Below are positions 24,744 to 33,119 of a stretch of 64,000 nucleotides of DNA, piece after piece. Under the pieces are notes generated by a model, which ran no database searches, was not told the DNA's origin, and saw only the letters and a list, made by a program, of their open reading frames with translations. Both the position numbers and the translations under genes were made by a program. Source of the DNA: Palsa-883 sp035696165 (GTDB taxonomy: Bacteria > Pseudomonadota > Alphaproteobacteria > Acetobacterales > Acetobacteraceae); the NCBI GenBank assembly GCA_035696165.1, contig DASRQX010000351.1, positions 37,166 to 101,165 of the forward strand. The letters run 5' to 3'. How positions within the stretch are numbered: position 1 is the first letter of the stretch; every line of letters begins with the position of its first letter.

Positions 24744-25328
24744 TCAGCCTTCGTCCGAGCGGACGAAGCGCTGGCGTGCCTGGATCTCGGCGATATCGGT
24801 TGGGCGATCGAACGGCGCCGGGGTCGCCTCGCCGGGGCGGCGCGGGCGGCCGATGGCGCGGAACCAGTCCTCGAGCCCCGCCGGCGAGATCATCCACAAC
24901 ATGCGCATCTGGCCGGTGCCGGTGTTGGTCACTTTGTGCTGTACGCCACGGCCGACCAGGATCATGGTCTCCGGTGCAACGTCGTAGCGGTCGGGGCCGA
25001 CCTCGGCGACGCCGGTGCCCTGGTAGCAGAACAGCACCTCGTGCTGGCGTTCATGCGCGTGGCGGCGGATGTGCGCGCCGGGCTCCAGCACCTGCAGGCC
25101 CATAGAGAAATTGTCGTAGGGCGAGTTGTACGGTGTCAGCTTGTTGACGATGTAGCCGACCGAGGGCAGCGGCTGCCAGAACGATTGGCCGTCCTCGGGG
25201 CCGAGCACGACGACGGGGCCCAATGTGTAATCGTGCCCTTGGGTGTAGTCGCGCCTTTGGGCGTTGCCGGGGTCTTGGGTGAGGTCGGGGCCTTGGGCGA
25301 AGGCGGGGGCTTTGGCGACGTCAGACAT
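24744..25328 (-). CDS. Cupin-domain protein
   Basis: A 194-residue protein with one cupin barrel in the second half: motif 1 PGAHIRRHAHERQHEVLFCYQG (about 97-118) supplies the His/His/Glu metal ligands, and motif 2 lies around VGRGVQHKVTNTG. The N-terminal 35 residues carry a short D-Y-T-Q-G/D-Y-T-L-G repeat. It is probably a metal-dependent small-molecule enzyme or sensor. I chose ATG 25328 because the upstream frame overlaps the divergent aminotransferase start. The start-to-start gap is under 100 bases, so the two share a promoter region. Confidence 0.85.
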   Translation of the reverse strand: MSDVAKAPAFAQGPDLTQDPGNAQRRDYTQGHDYTLGPVVVLGPEDGQSFWQPLPSVGYIVNKLTPYNSPYDNFSMGLQVLEPGAHIRRHAHERQHEVLFCYQGTGVAEVGPDRYDVAPETMILVGRGVQHKVTNTGTGQMRMLWMISPAGLEDWFRAIGRPRRPGEATPAPFDRPTDIAEIQARQRFVRSDEG

Positions 25329-25422
25329 CTCGATTTTCCTCCGCGTGATGCGATCCGGACTGTACGCCCGGCAGGCGATTGCTGATATGCTTCGCGGATC
25401 AACCAATAAGGAGGATGCGGCG

Positions 25423-26343
25423 ATGGATGCGATGTGGCCAATGGGAGCGGCATATATCAACGGGCGCTACATGCCGGTGGGCGAGGCGATGATCCCGGTG
25501 ACGGAATGGGGTTACCGGCGGTCCGACGTGACTTATGACGTGGTCAGTGTGTGGGACGGGGCGTTCTTTCGGCTCGATCAGCACATGAAACGATTCCGTG
25601 CCTCGATGGAGTATTTCCGGCTGGTGCCGCGCGAAAGCGACGCCGACCTCCGCACTGTGCTGCACGAGCTGGTGCGCCGCACCGGGCTGCGCGAGGCGTA
25701 TGTGGCGATGGATTGCCTGCGCGGTTCGGCGCCGACCAACCTGCGCCGTCATCCGGCGAACGCGCGGCCGTATCTGCTGGCGTATTGCGTGCCGTATGTG
25801 TGGCTGGTGCCGCAGGAGATCCGCGAGCAGGGCATGCACCTGATCGTTGCGTCGAACCCTCGGATCCCGGAACAATGCGTCAACCCGCGGGCGAAGAATT
25901 TCCACTGGGCCGATATGACGCGGGCGATGTTCGAGGCCGAGGACAAGGGTGCGCACAACCCGGTGCTGCTGGACTTCGACGGCAACGTGACCGAGGGGCC
26001 GGGGTTCAACGTGTTCGCGGTGACCAACGGCGTGGTGGCGACGCCGGACCGCGGCGTGCTGGAGGGTGTCACGCGTGGCGCGGTGATCGAGCTGTGCGAG
26101 AAGCTGGGGCTGCCCTGTGAGGTGCGGACGGTACCGGCTGACGAACTGCGCGGGGCCGACGAGATCTTCATCTCGTCCACCGCCGGCGGGGTGATCGGCG
26201 TGACGCGGCTGGACGAGCGCATCCTGTCCAACGACCGGCCTGGCCCGGTGACCGCGCGGCTGGGTGAGGCGTACTGGCGGTTCCGCAAGGACGGCTGGTG
26301 TAACGAACCGATCGACTATGAGCCGGCGATTGCCGCGGAGTAG
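25423..26343 (+). CDS. Class IV aminotransferase (branched-chain or D-amino acid type)
   Basis: A 306-residue fold-type IV PLP enzyme. The catalytic lysine is K158 in NPRAKNFHWADM, followed by LLDFDGNVTEGPGFNVF (cofactor phosphate loop) and EIFISSTAGGVIGVTRLD near the C-terminus. AAGGAGG at 25408-25414 supports the ATG at 25423. The class includes branched-chain aminotransferases, D-alanine aminotransferases and ADC lyases; the sequence alone does not decide. Its position upstream of a complete Liv importer suggests it acts on an imported aliphatic amino acid. Confidence 0.9.
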   Translation: MDAMWPMGAAYINGRYMPVGEAMIPVTEWGYRRSDVTYDVVSVWDGAFFRLDQHMKRFRASMEYFRLVPRESDADLRTVLHELVRRTGLREAYVAMDCLRGSAPTNLRRHPANARPYLLAYCVPYVWLVPQEIREQGMHLIVASNPRIPEQCVNPRAKNFHWADMTRAMFEAEDKGAHNPVLLDFDGNVTEGPGFNVFAVTNGVVATPDRGVLEGVTRGAVIELCEKLGLPCEVRTVPADELRGADEIFISSTAGGVIGVTRLDERILSNDRPGPVTARLGEAYWRFRKDGWCNEPIDYEPAIAAE

Positions 26344-26360
26344 GTGGCGTTAAAGACTGT

Positions 26361-26386
26361 CCCCCTCCCCTTGAGGGAGGGGGAGT
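26361..26386 (+). repeat. REP-C repeat, minimal copy
   Basis: CCCCCTCCCCTTGAGGGAGG GGGAG is a compact palindrome (CCCCTCCC/GGGAGGGGG) after the aminotransferase stop. It is a minimal relative of longer REP-C copies at 27.80, 46.48 and 57.89 kb and may act as a 3' hairpin. Confidence 0.65.
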
Positions 26387-26482
26387 GTGTAGGAGCTCCG
26401 GAGTCTTTCTAACCATTGACCGCGATCGAGGCCGTTCCGTAGCCTCGCAACAACGCACAAAGCAATCTCGGGGAGACCTCCA

Positions 26483-27676
26483 ATGACGCGGCTGTTCGTG
26501 GCTTGTCTGGGCCTGCTGGCGACGCTTGCCGGCGCGCCAGCCGGCGGTGTTTTTGGGGCCTGGGCGCAGTCGACGGTCAAGATCGGGGTGATCTTGCCGT
26601 TCTCGGGGCAGTTTGCCGATACCGGCATCCAGCTCGACAACGGCATCAAGCTCTACATGCAGCAGCACGGTGACACCGTTGCCGGCAAGAAGATCGAGGT
26701 CATCCGCAAGGACGTCGGCGGCATCGCCCCCGAGGTCGCCAAGCGCCTGGCGCAGGAGTTGGTGGTGCGCGACAACGTCGACATTCTGGCGGGCTTCGCG
26801 CTGACGCCGAACGCACTGGCGGCCGCGGATGTCTCGGCGCAGGCGAAGAAGTTCATGGTGGTGATGAATGCCGCCACCTCGATCGTCACCACGAAGTCGC
26901 CCTACATGGCGCGCACCTCGGTGACGATCCCGCAGATCGATGAGGAATTCGGCGACTGGGCAGCGAAGCAGGGGGTGAAGACGGTCTACACGATGGTGTC
27001 TGACTACGGGCCGGGCATCGACGCCGAGACCAGCTTCATCCGCGGGTTCGAGGCTGCGGGCGGCAAGGCGGTCGGCTCGGTGCGGGTGCCGGTGGCCAAC
27101 CCCGATTTCTCCGCTTTCGTGCAGCGCGCCAAGGATACCAACCCGGACGCGATCTTCATCTTCGTGCCCGGGGGCGCGCAGCCGGCGGCGCTCGGGAAGG
27201 CGCTGGCCAGCCGCGGCATCACGCCGAAGACCACGAAGATTCTCGGCAACGGCGAGGTTGCGATGGAGGACGCGTTGAAGAACATGGGCGACGATGCGGT
27301 CGGCATCATCACCGCATTTCATTATGATCCCAGCCATGACTCGGCGCTGAACCGGGAGTTTGTCACCGCCTACGTCAAGGCATTCGGGCGCAATCCCGAC
27401 ATCTTCTCGATCGGCGGGTATGACGGCATGCGGCTGATCTACGACGCGCTGGCGAAGACCGGCGGCAAGACCGGCGGGCAGGCGCTGATCGACGCGGCTA
27501 AGGGGATGGCGTGGGAGAGTCCGCGCGGGCCGATCGCCATCGACAAGGACACCCGCGACATCGTGCAGACGGTCTACATCCGTCGGGTGGAGAAGGTCGA
27601 CGGCCGGCTGGTGAACGTCGAGTTCGACAAAATCGCCGACGTGAAGGATCCGGTGAAGGCGCGCATGCCGAAGTGA
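26483..27676 (+). CDS. Branched-chain amino-acid-type ABC substrate-binding protein
   Basis: A 397-residue periplasmic Leu/Ile/Val-type (family 5, LivJ/K-like) binding protein. It has a signal peptide (MTRLFVACLGLLATLAGAPA, cleavage around AWAQ) followed by the family start VKIGVILPFSGQFADTG, then ASIVTTKSPYMARTS and a typical EFVTAY/FDKIADV C-terminus. GGGGAG precedes the ATG. It opens the Liv operon. The real ligand could be a branched-chain, aromatic or other organic acid, since this family is broad. Confidence 0.93.
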   Translation: MTRLFVACLGLLATLAGAPAGGVFGAWAQSTVKIGVILPFSGQFADTGIQLDNGIKLYMQQHGDTVAGKKIEVIRKDVGGIAPEVAKRLAQELVVRDNVDILAGFALTPNALAAADVSAQAKKFMVVMNAATSIVTTKSPYMARTSVTIPQIDEEFGDWAAKQGVKTVYTMVSDYGPGIDAETSFIRGFEAAGGKAVGSVRVPVANPDFSAFVQRAKDTNPDAIFIFVPGGAQPAALGKALASRGITPKTTKILGNGEVAMEDALKNMGDDAVGIITAFHYDPSHDSALNREFVTAYVKAFGRNPDIFSIGGYDGMRLIYDALAKTGGKTGGQALIDAAKGMAWESPRGPIAIDKDTRDIVQTVYIRRVEKVDGRLVNVEFDKIADVKDPVKARMPK

Positions 27677-27796
27677 GGGGCGTGGGTGTTTGGGCCGAGC
27701 CGTTGGGGCGTGGGTGCGATGGGCGTCCGGGGTTGCGTTGGGGCTGGGTTTTGTTTTGCTGGTATCGCGATAAGCTCGGACGGGCCTGTAACATTC

Positions 27797-27856
27797 TCCC
27801 CCTCCCCTTGAGGGCTTGGGCCGTAAAGCAGACCAAGCCCTCAAGGGGAGGGGGAG
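27797..27856 (+). repeat. REP-C long palindrome between binding protein and LivH
   Basis: CCCCCTCCCCTTGAGGGCTT and AAGCCCTCAAGGGGAGGGGG form a perfect 20-base inverted repeat separated by about 20 bases, the strongest hairpin in the window. It lies in the 200-base gap between the binding-protein stop and the first permease start. Such a structure normally lowers read-through and protects upstream mRNA, letting the binding protein exceed the membrane parts. Confidence 0.9.
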
Positions 27857-27876
27857 AAGCGAAGCGACTCTAGCCG

Positions 27877-28746
27877 ATGATCGCGCCGGCGGTTGGCGTG
27901 ATCTTCGATGGTTTCGCCTACGGCATGCTGCTGTTCCTGCTGTCGGTGGGGCTGTCGGTCACGCTGGGGCTGATGAACTTCGTCAACCTGGCGCACGGCG
28001 CGTTTGCCATGCTTGGTGGTTACGTCACCGCGACATTGATGAACTCGCTGGGCTGGCCGTTCCTGGCTACGTTGCCGATGGCGTTCGTGCTGACTGGCGT
28101 GGCCAGTGTGGCGTTCGAGCGCACGCTGTATCGCCGGCTGTATCGCGCGCGCGAGTTGGATCAGGTGCTGCTGACGATCGGGCTGGTGTTCATGTCGGTG
28201 GCCGCGGCGGCCTTCTTCTACGGCACGCAGCAGCAGCCGGTGCGGCTGCCGGCATACCTGCGTGGCTACACCACGGTGCTGGGCGTCAACTTCAGCCATT
28301 ACCGGCTGTTCCTGATTGGAGTGGCGCTGGCCGTTACGCTGGCGCTGGTGGTTGCGCTGGAGCGTACCCGCTTCGGCGCCCAGGTGCGCGCGGCGGTGGA
28401 CAACCAGCGCATGGCGCGGGGACTAGGCATCAATGTCGAACTGGTGTTCGCGGTCACGTTTGCGCTCGGCAGCGGGTTGGCCGGGCTGGGCGGCGCGCTG
28501 GCGATCGAGATCGTCGGCCTCGATCCGAATTTTGCCACCACCTACCTGATCTATGTGCTGATCGTTGTCGCGGTTGGCGGGCTGGGGTCGATCCGGGGAT
28601 CGTTCCTTGCCGCGGTCCTGGTCGGCGTCAGCGATGCCGCGGGAAAGTATTACGTTCCGACACTCGGATCGTTCCTGATCTACCTGGTGATGATCAGCCT
28701 GCTGCTGTGGCGTCCGTCCGGCCTGTTCGGAAGAGCCCGGGCGTGA
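27877..28746 (+). CDS. livH: Liv-type ABC transporter permease LivH
   Basis: A 289-residue inner-membrane permease with about eight hydrophobic segments. It carries the LivH signatures GLMNFVNLAHGAFAMLGGY (about 32-50), VRAAVDNQRMARGLGIN and VVAVGGLGSIRGSFLAAVLVG. It pairs with LivM to form the channel. Its TGA overlaps the GTG of livM (GTGA at 28743-28746). Confidence 0.95.
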   Translation: MIAPAVGVIFDGFAYGMLLFLLSVGLSVTLGLMNFVNLAHGAFAMLGGYVTATLMNSLGWPFLATLPMAFVLTGVASVAFERTLYRRLYRARELDQVLLTIGLVFMSVAAAAFFYGTQQQPVRLPAYLRGYTTVLGVNFSHYRLFLIGVALAVTLALVVALERTRFGAQVRAAVDNQRMARGLGINVELVFAVTFALGSGLAGLGGALAIEIVGLDPNFATTYLIYVLIVVAVGGLGSIRGSFLAAVLVGVSDAAGKYYVPTLGSFLIYLVMISLLLWRPSGLFGRARA

Positions 28747-29732
28747 GCGTCGGGCAGGCGATCGATCCGCATCGGCATCTGTCCGAACGCCGGCTCTGGC
28801 GGCCGGTCGAGGCGGTGTTCTGGCTGGCGACGCTGCTGCCCTTCGTGGTGGTGCCATCCTATCTGACGCTGGCGAGCCAGATCGCCATCACCGCGATCTT
28901 CGCGGTCTCGCTCGATCTGATCCTGGGCTATGCCGGGCTGGTTTCGCTGGGGCACGCGACATTCTTTGGCCTCGGCGCGTATACCGCCGGGCTGCTGGCC
29001 AAGGCGGGCTGGGGTGAGCCGTTGTCCGGTCTGCTGATCGCCGCGTCGGTGGCGGGGCTGTTTGGCTGGGTGACGGGCTTCGTCGTGGTGCGGGTGCGGC
29101 ATCTGGCGCTGATCATGGTCACGCTCGGCATTGGCCTGCTGTTGTACGAGATGGCGAACCGCGAGAGCTGGCTGACCGGCGGAAATGACGGGCTGCAGGG
29201 TGTGGTGATGTGGCCGTTGTTCGGCCGGTTCGACTTCGACCTTTATGGCTATACCGCCTACGGCTATGCGTTGGCGGCGCTGCTGCTGGTGGTGCTGGTG
29301 GCGCGGCGGCTGATCCATTCGCCGTTTGGCCTTTCATTGCGGGCGATTCGCGAGAACGAGCGGCGCATGCCGGCGATCGGCGCGCCGAGCCGGGCTCGGC
29401 TGCACGCAGTCTATACGATCGCCGCCACCATGGCCGGGATCGCCGGCGGGCTGCTGGGGCAGACCACGCAGTTCGTCGATTTGTCGACACTTGGATTTCA
29501 GCGCTCGGCGGACCTGCTGGTGATGCTGGCGCTGGGTGGGACCGGACGGCTGTATGGCGGCATTGTCGGGGCCATCGTTTTCATGGTCGCGCGTGACCAG
29601 CTTGCGGATATGAACCCGCAATATTGGTATTTCTGGATTGGCTTGTTGCTGGTTGGCGTGGTGCTGTTTTTGCCCAACGGGATTTTGGGTGGATTGGCGC
29701 GGCTGCTGCCTCGCGGACGGGGCGAGGTATGA
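28743..29732 (+). CDS. livM: Liv-type ABC transporter permease LivM
   Basis: A 329-residue inner-membrane permease with about nine or ten hydrophobic segments and the LivM hallmarks DLILGYAGLVSLGHATFFGLGAY (about 59-81), FGLSLRAIRENERRMPAIG and ALGGTGRLYGGIVGA. I use the GTG at 28743, which overlaps the livH stop. The frame is also open far upstream, but that part is a shadow of livH. Confidence 0.94.
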   Translation: MSVGQAIDPHRHLSERRLWRPVEAVFWLATLLPFVVVPSYLTLASQIAITAIFAVSLDLILGYAGLVSLGHATFFGLGAYTAGLLAKAGWGEPLSGLLIAASVAGLFGWVTGFVVVRVRHLALIMVTLGIGLLLYEMANRESWLTGGNDGLQGVVMWPLFGRFDFDLYGYTAYGYALAALLLVVLVARRLIHSPFGLSLRAIRENERRMPAIGAPSRARLHAVYTIAATMAGIAGGLLGQTTQFVDLSTLGFQRSADLLVMLALGGTGRLYGGIVGAIVFMVARDQLADMNPQYWYFWIGLLLVGVVLFLPNGILGGLARLLPRGRGEV

Positions 29733-29841
29733 TGCCAGTTGTCCAAATGATCGGCTCTTCGATGCCCCCCCGTCGCCGTGCCGGCCCCAGGGTCAAGCGC
29801 CCGAGGGCAGGTGGAGCCTGCCCCTGGCGAAGGCCGGGGGA

Positions 29842-29899
29842 CCGGCATCCACGACTTGCCTTCGTGCAGCAAAGAAAGTCGTGGATGCCGGCATGACGT
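29842..29899 (+). repeat. REP-A inverted pair, copy 5
   Basis: CCGGCATCCACGACTTGCCT and GAAAGTCGTGGATGCCGG are facing copies of the REP-A core, giving a 17-base stem with a 20-base loop. It lies in the 260-base gap between livM and livG, an unusual place for a strong hairpin inside an operon, and may split the operon into two mRNA segments. Confidence 0.85.
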
Positions 29900-29995
29900 G
29901 GAGGCAGCGCCAGTGGGTCAATCTTTATGTCGGCTGGTATTGCGCCGTTGATGCGGTGAATTGGTCGTTTCGTGTGTGCGCCTGGTGTGACTGCG

Positions 29996-30838
29996 ATGAA
30001 TCCCGCACTTAGCGCGCACGGTGTGCATAAGCGATTTGGCTCGCTGGTGGTGGCGCAGGACATTCATTTCGCGCTGCCACCGGGCGCGCGGCACGCGTTG
30101 ATCGGGCCGAACGGCGCCGGCAAGACGACGCTGATCAACCTGCTGACCGGCACGCTGCGCCCCGATGCGGGCGAGGTCCGACTGGACGGCGAGGCAATCA
30201 CCGCATTGGCGCCGGAGCTCCGGGTGAAGCGCGGGCTGGTGCGCACGTTTCAGATCAACACGCTGTTTCCGGAGCTCGATCCGCTGGAGGCGGTGACGCT
30301 GGTGGTGTGCGAGCGGCTGGGCGTTGCCGGCAATTGGTGGCGCCCCGTGCCGGCGTTTCGCGCGGCGGTGGACGAGGCCCATACGATACTCGCAACCCTT
30401 GGGCTCGGCACGGTGTGCCATCGGCCAACGCGGCTGCTGGCCTACGGGCAGCAGCGGTTGCTGGAGCTGGCATTGGCGCTGGCGACGCGCCCGAAGGTGC
30501 TGCTGCTCGACGAGCCTGCGGCTGGCGTGCCGCGTCAGGAGGGCGGCGCGCTGTTCGCGGCGATTGAGGGCCTGTCGGCGGAGCTCACGGTGTTGTTCAT
30601 CGAGCACGACATGGACTTCGTGTTCCGCTTCGCCAGCCGGGTGGTCGTGATGCTCGGCGGGCGCATCCTGGTGGAAGGCAGCCCGGAGGAGATCGCCGCC
30701 GATCCCCGCGTGCGCGAGGTCTATCTCGGCGGCGCCGGGCATGCCGGCGCACGACATGGCGACGCTGGACACGCTGACGCTGGGCGGCCCGACGCTGGAC
30801 GTGCTGATGCCGGACGGGCTGACGCCGGACATGACTAA
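29996..30838 (+). CDS. livG: Liv-type ABC transporter ATP-binding protein LivG
   Basis: A 280-residue cytoplasmic ATPase with Walker A GPNGAGKT (37-44), Q-loop RTFQINTLFPEL, signature LLAYGQQRLLELALALA (a variant of LSYGEQR), Walker B VLLLDEPAAG, and the switch His in FIEHDMDFVF. The normal end VREVYLGG is followed by about 30 extra residues of a D-A-G-R/H repeat. This tail is encoded by a tandem repeat at the livG/livF junction. The stop overlaps the preferred livF start by 8 bases. Confidence 0.93.
   Translation: MNPALSAHGVHKRFGSLVVAQDIHFALPPGARHALIGPNGAGKTTLINLLTGTLRPDAGEVRLDGEAITALAPELRVKRGLVRTFQINTLFPELDPLEAVTLVVCERLGVAGNWWRPVPAFRAAVDEAHTILATLGLGTVCHRPTRLLAYGQQRLLELALALATRPKVLLLDEPAAGVPRQEGGALFAAIEGLSAELTVLFIEHDMDFVFRFASRVVVMLGGRILVEGSPEEIAADPRVREVYLGGAGHAGARHGDAGHADAGRPDAGRADAGRADAGHD
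30739..30836 (+). repeat. Degenerate tandem repeat at the livG-livF junction
   Basis: A unit near GACGCTGGxC is repeated about eight times with drift (GCGACGCTGGACACGCTGAC GCTGGGCGGCCCGACGCTGG and onward). In the livG frame it encodes the DAGR/DAGH tail; one frame over it is also open and could extend LivF by 30 residues (TLDTLTLGGPTLDVL). It looks like a slippage expansion that both genes tolerate. Confidence 0.7.
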
Positions 30839-31553
30839 GCCGCTGCTCGCGTTGCGCGAGCTGCGTGCTGGTTATGGGGAGTCTGTCGTGCTCGATGGTG
30901 TGTCGGTCGACCTGCCGGAGGGCGGCAGCCTGGCGGTGCTGGGCCGCAACGGCGTTGGCAAGACCACGCTGCTGGCGACGATCATGGGATGTACGAGCGT
31001 AAGTGCCGGCGCGATGCTGTGGCGTGGGCGCGACCTTGCGCGGATGGCGCCGCATCGGCGGGCCCGGCTTGGGATCGGCTGGGTGGCTCAGGAGCGGGAG
31101 ATCTTCCCGTCGCTGACGGTCGAGGAGAACCTGACGGTGGCGGCGCGGCCCGGACCTTGGACATTGCACAGCGTGCACGAGCTGTTTCCGCGCCTGGCGG
31201 AGCGTCGACGCAACATGGGCACCCATCTGTCCGGCGGCGAACAGCAGATGCTGGCGATCGCGCGGGCGCTGATGACCAATCCCGCGCTGCTGCTGTTAGA
31301 CGAGCCGCTGGAAGGGCTGGCGCCGATCATCGTCGAGGAGTTGGCAGGCGCGATCGCCGGGATGATCGCCAGGGAGGGGACGGCCGTCGTGCTGGTCGAG
31401 CAGCACGCCCGCATTGCTTTGTCGCTGACGCGTGATGTGGTGGTGCTGGAACGGGGGATCATTGCGCATCGCGGCAGATCGGATGCACTGATGCAGGATC
31501 AGGCTACTCTCGATCGCCTTGTCGGTCTTTCGATACGTGCCGGTCGGATTTGA
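30831..31553 (+). CDS. livF: Liv-type ABC transporter ATP-binding protein LivF
   Basis: A 240-residue ATPase, the second of the Liv pair, with Walker A GRNGVGKT (38-45), Q-loop WVAQEREIFPSLTVEENL, signature LSGGEQQMLAIARAL (about 129-143), Walker B ALLLLDEPLEGLAP and switch His in LVEQHARIAL. I prefer ATG 30831 (MTKPLLALREL), which matches the family start; ATG 30741 or 30756 would add a low-complexity leader from the junction repeat. Confidence 0.94.
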   Translation: MTKPLLALRELRAGYGESVVLDGVSVDLPEGGSLAVLGRNGVGKTTLLATIMGCTSVSAGAMLWRGRDLARMAPHRRARLGIGWVAQEREIFPSLTVEENLTVAARPGPWTLHSVHELFPRLAERRRNMGTHLSGGEQQMLAIARALMTNPALLLLDEPLEGLAPIIVEELAGAIAGMIAREGTAVVLVEQHARIALSLTRDVVVLERGIIAHRGRSDALMQDQATLDRLVGLSIRAGRI

Positions 31554-31702
31554 TTCGGGGGTCGCTCGCGGCACAGCGGCGGGACGGATGCTCGGGTCAA
31601 GTCCGGGCATGATGAAAACGGCCTTGGGCGTGACGAAAGTGGTGGCTTGTTCATGCGGGCGGCCTCCTTGACGATAAGCCATCATTGAATGCGAGGATCG
31701 AC

Positions 31703-32731
31703 ATGGCCTGGCCGACACAGCAGGGTGTGTTTCCCCTGGGTGATCTGAAGTTGCAGTCCGGCGCGACGCTGCCGGACGCGCGATTGTCGTGGAAGGCGCA
31801 CGGAACACTGACCGCCGCGCGCGACAATGTCATTCTGTATCCCACCAGCTATGGCGCACAGCATTCGGACCTGGAGTGGCTGATCGGGCCGGAAGGGGTG
31901 CTCGATCCGACGCGGTATTTCGTTCTCATCATCGACATGTTCGGCAATGGGCTGTCGTCCTCGCCGTCGGATACGGCGGAGTATCCGTCGCCGGTCACCG
32001 TGTTCGACAACGTGCACGCCCAGCGCCGCCTGCTGCGCGAGGTGTTCGGGATCGAGCAATTGGCCTGCGTCTATGGTTGGTCGATGGGCGCGCTGCAGGC
32101 CTATCACTGGGCGGCGCTGTTCCCCGACGCGGTGTCGCGCGCCGTGGTGAACTGCGGGGTCGCGCGCACCGCTGTGCACAATCAGGTGTTCCTGCGTGGG
32201 CTGATGGGGGTGCTGGAGGCGGCGCCGGAGCACCTCGGGGCCGGGCGGTTCGCCGCGGAGCCGGTCGCGGCCAAGCGCGCTTTCGGGCGGATCTACGCCG
32301 GCTGGGCGCTGAGCCAGGATTTCTACCGCGCCGGGCTGCATCTGGCGTCGGGGCCGGCGCCCAATCTGGGCGCGCCGGACCTGGAGACGTTCTTGCGCAC
32401 GGATTGGGAGGACCGGTTTGGGGCTCGGCCGGCGGCGAACCAATACGCCCAGCTTCGCACCTGGGATGCGGCGGATATCAGTGCAAACGCGGTGTATGGC
32501 GGGGACCTGCCGGCAGCGCTGCGCGCCATCAAGGCGAGGGTGTTGCTGATGCCGGGGGAGACCGATCTCTATTTCCGCGTTGCGGACAACGCGGCGGAGT
32601 TGCTGCATCTGGCGCGGGCCGAACTGCGGCCGATCCCGAGCATCTGGGGTCATCGCGCCGGCAATCCGGCGGCGAACCCGGCGGATGCGCGGTTCGTGAA
32701 AAGCGCGGTGCGGGACTGGTTGGCCGCGTAG
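31703..32731 (+). CDS. MetX-like alpha/beta hydrolase (homoserine O-acetyltransferase family)
   Basis: A 342-residue alpha/beta-hydrolase-fold protein of the homoserine O-acyltransferase superfamily. The nucleophile elbow is YGWSMGALQAYHWA (S127), with D in GETDLYF and H in WGHRAGNP. True MetX enzymes have G-x-S-M-G-G; here it is G-W-S-M-G-A, and the protein is shorter than most MetX. It may be a related hydrolase rather than a methionine-pathway enzyme. GAGG upstream supports ATG 31703; a TTG at 31685 is possible. Confidence 0.82.
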   Translation: MAWPTQQGVFPLGDLKLQSGATLPDARLSWKAHGTLTAARDNVILYPTSYGAQHSDLEWLIGPEGVLDPTRYFVLIIDMFGNGLSSSPSDTAEYPSPVTVFDNVHAQRRLLREVFGIEQLACVYGWSMGALQAYHWAALFPDAVSRAVVNCGVARTAVHNQVFLRGLMGVLEAAPEHLGAGRFAAEPVAAKRAFGRIYAGWALSQDFYRAGLHLASGPAPNLGAPDLETFLRTDWEDRFGARPAANQYAQLRTWDAADISANAVYGGDLPAALRAIKARVLLMPGETDLYFRVADNAAELLHLARAELRPIPSIWGHRAGNPAANPADARFVKSAVRDWLAA

Positions 32732-33119
32732 GGCTGTCGAGGGAGCGGGTAGTCGCGAACAACGCCTCGGCGCCGATCTCGAACAGCTGCCCGTCCGGGG
32801 GCGTGCCCTGGCGGATTTCGGCCTCGATCGTGGTCGCGAGGAGTACACCCAGCTTGATCTGCTCTTTTCGGCCACTGGCACGCAGCAGCACTGCCACCCC
32901 GGGGTGCTCCGGGCTCATGCGGCCGAGCTTGCGGAAGTCCTGGCCGTTACTTGTCACGACGACGCGGTGCTCGGCGATCGCGCGGGCAAGGACGTCAGCG
33001 TCCGAGGCACCACGCAAGCTCACTTCGTTGACGTGCGCGGCGTCGAAGCCAAGGTAACAGCGCAGATGCCCGGCAAGCAGTGGCGACAGGTTTTCGTCGA
33101 TCAGGAAGCAGGGCGCCAC
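32529..33119 (-). CDS. DUF5615 PIN-like toxin with read-through tail
   Basis: The first 115 residues are a DUF5615/Mut7-C-type PIN-like domain: FLIDENLSP (metal Asp/Glu), HVNEVSLRGASDADVLARA, VVVTSNGQDFRKLG and GVAVLLR. Such proteins are predicted RNases paired with DUF433 antitoxins. The frame then continues about 70 residues (Pro/Arg/Ser-rich), running antisense into the 3' end of the MetX-like gene until a stop at 32529. Family members usually end near 115-130, so the natural stop appears lost. The start overlaps the antitoxin gene by 19 bases. Confidence 0.78.
   Translation of the reverse strand: MAPCFLIDENLSPLLAGHLRCYLGFDAAHVNEVSLRGASDADVLARAIAEHRVVVTSNGQDFRKLGRMSPEHPGVAVLLRASGRKEQIKLGVLLATTIEAEIRQGTPPDGQLFEIGAEALFATTRSLDSPTRPTSPAPRFSRTAHPPGSPPDCRRDDPRCSGSAAVRPAPDAATPPRCPQRGNRDRSPPASATPSP

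Noticed and set aside
31685..32731. metX (homoserine O-acetyltransferase) as a firm name
   Set aside because: The nucleophile elbow has Ala instead of the second Gly and the protein is short; only superfamily membership is supported.
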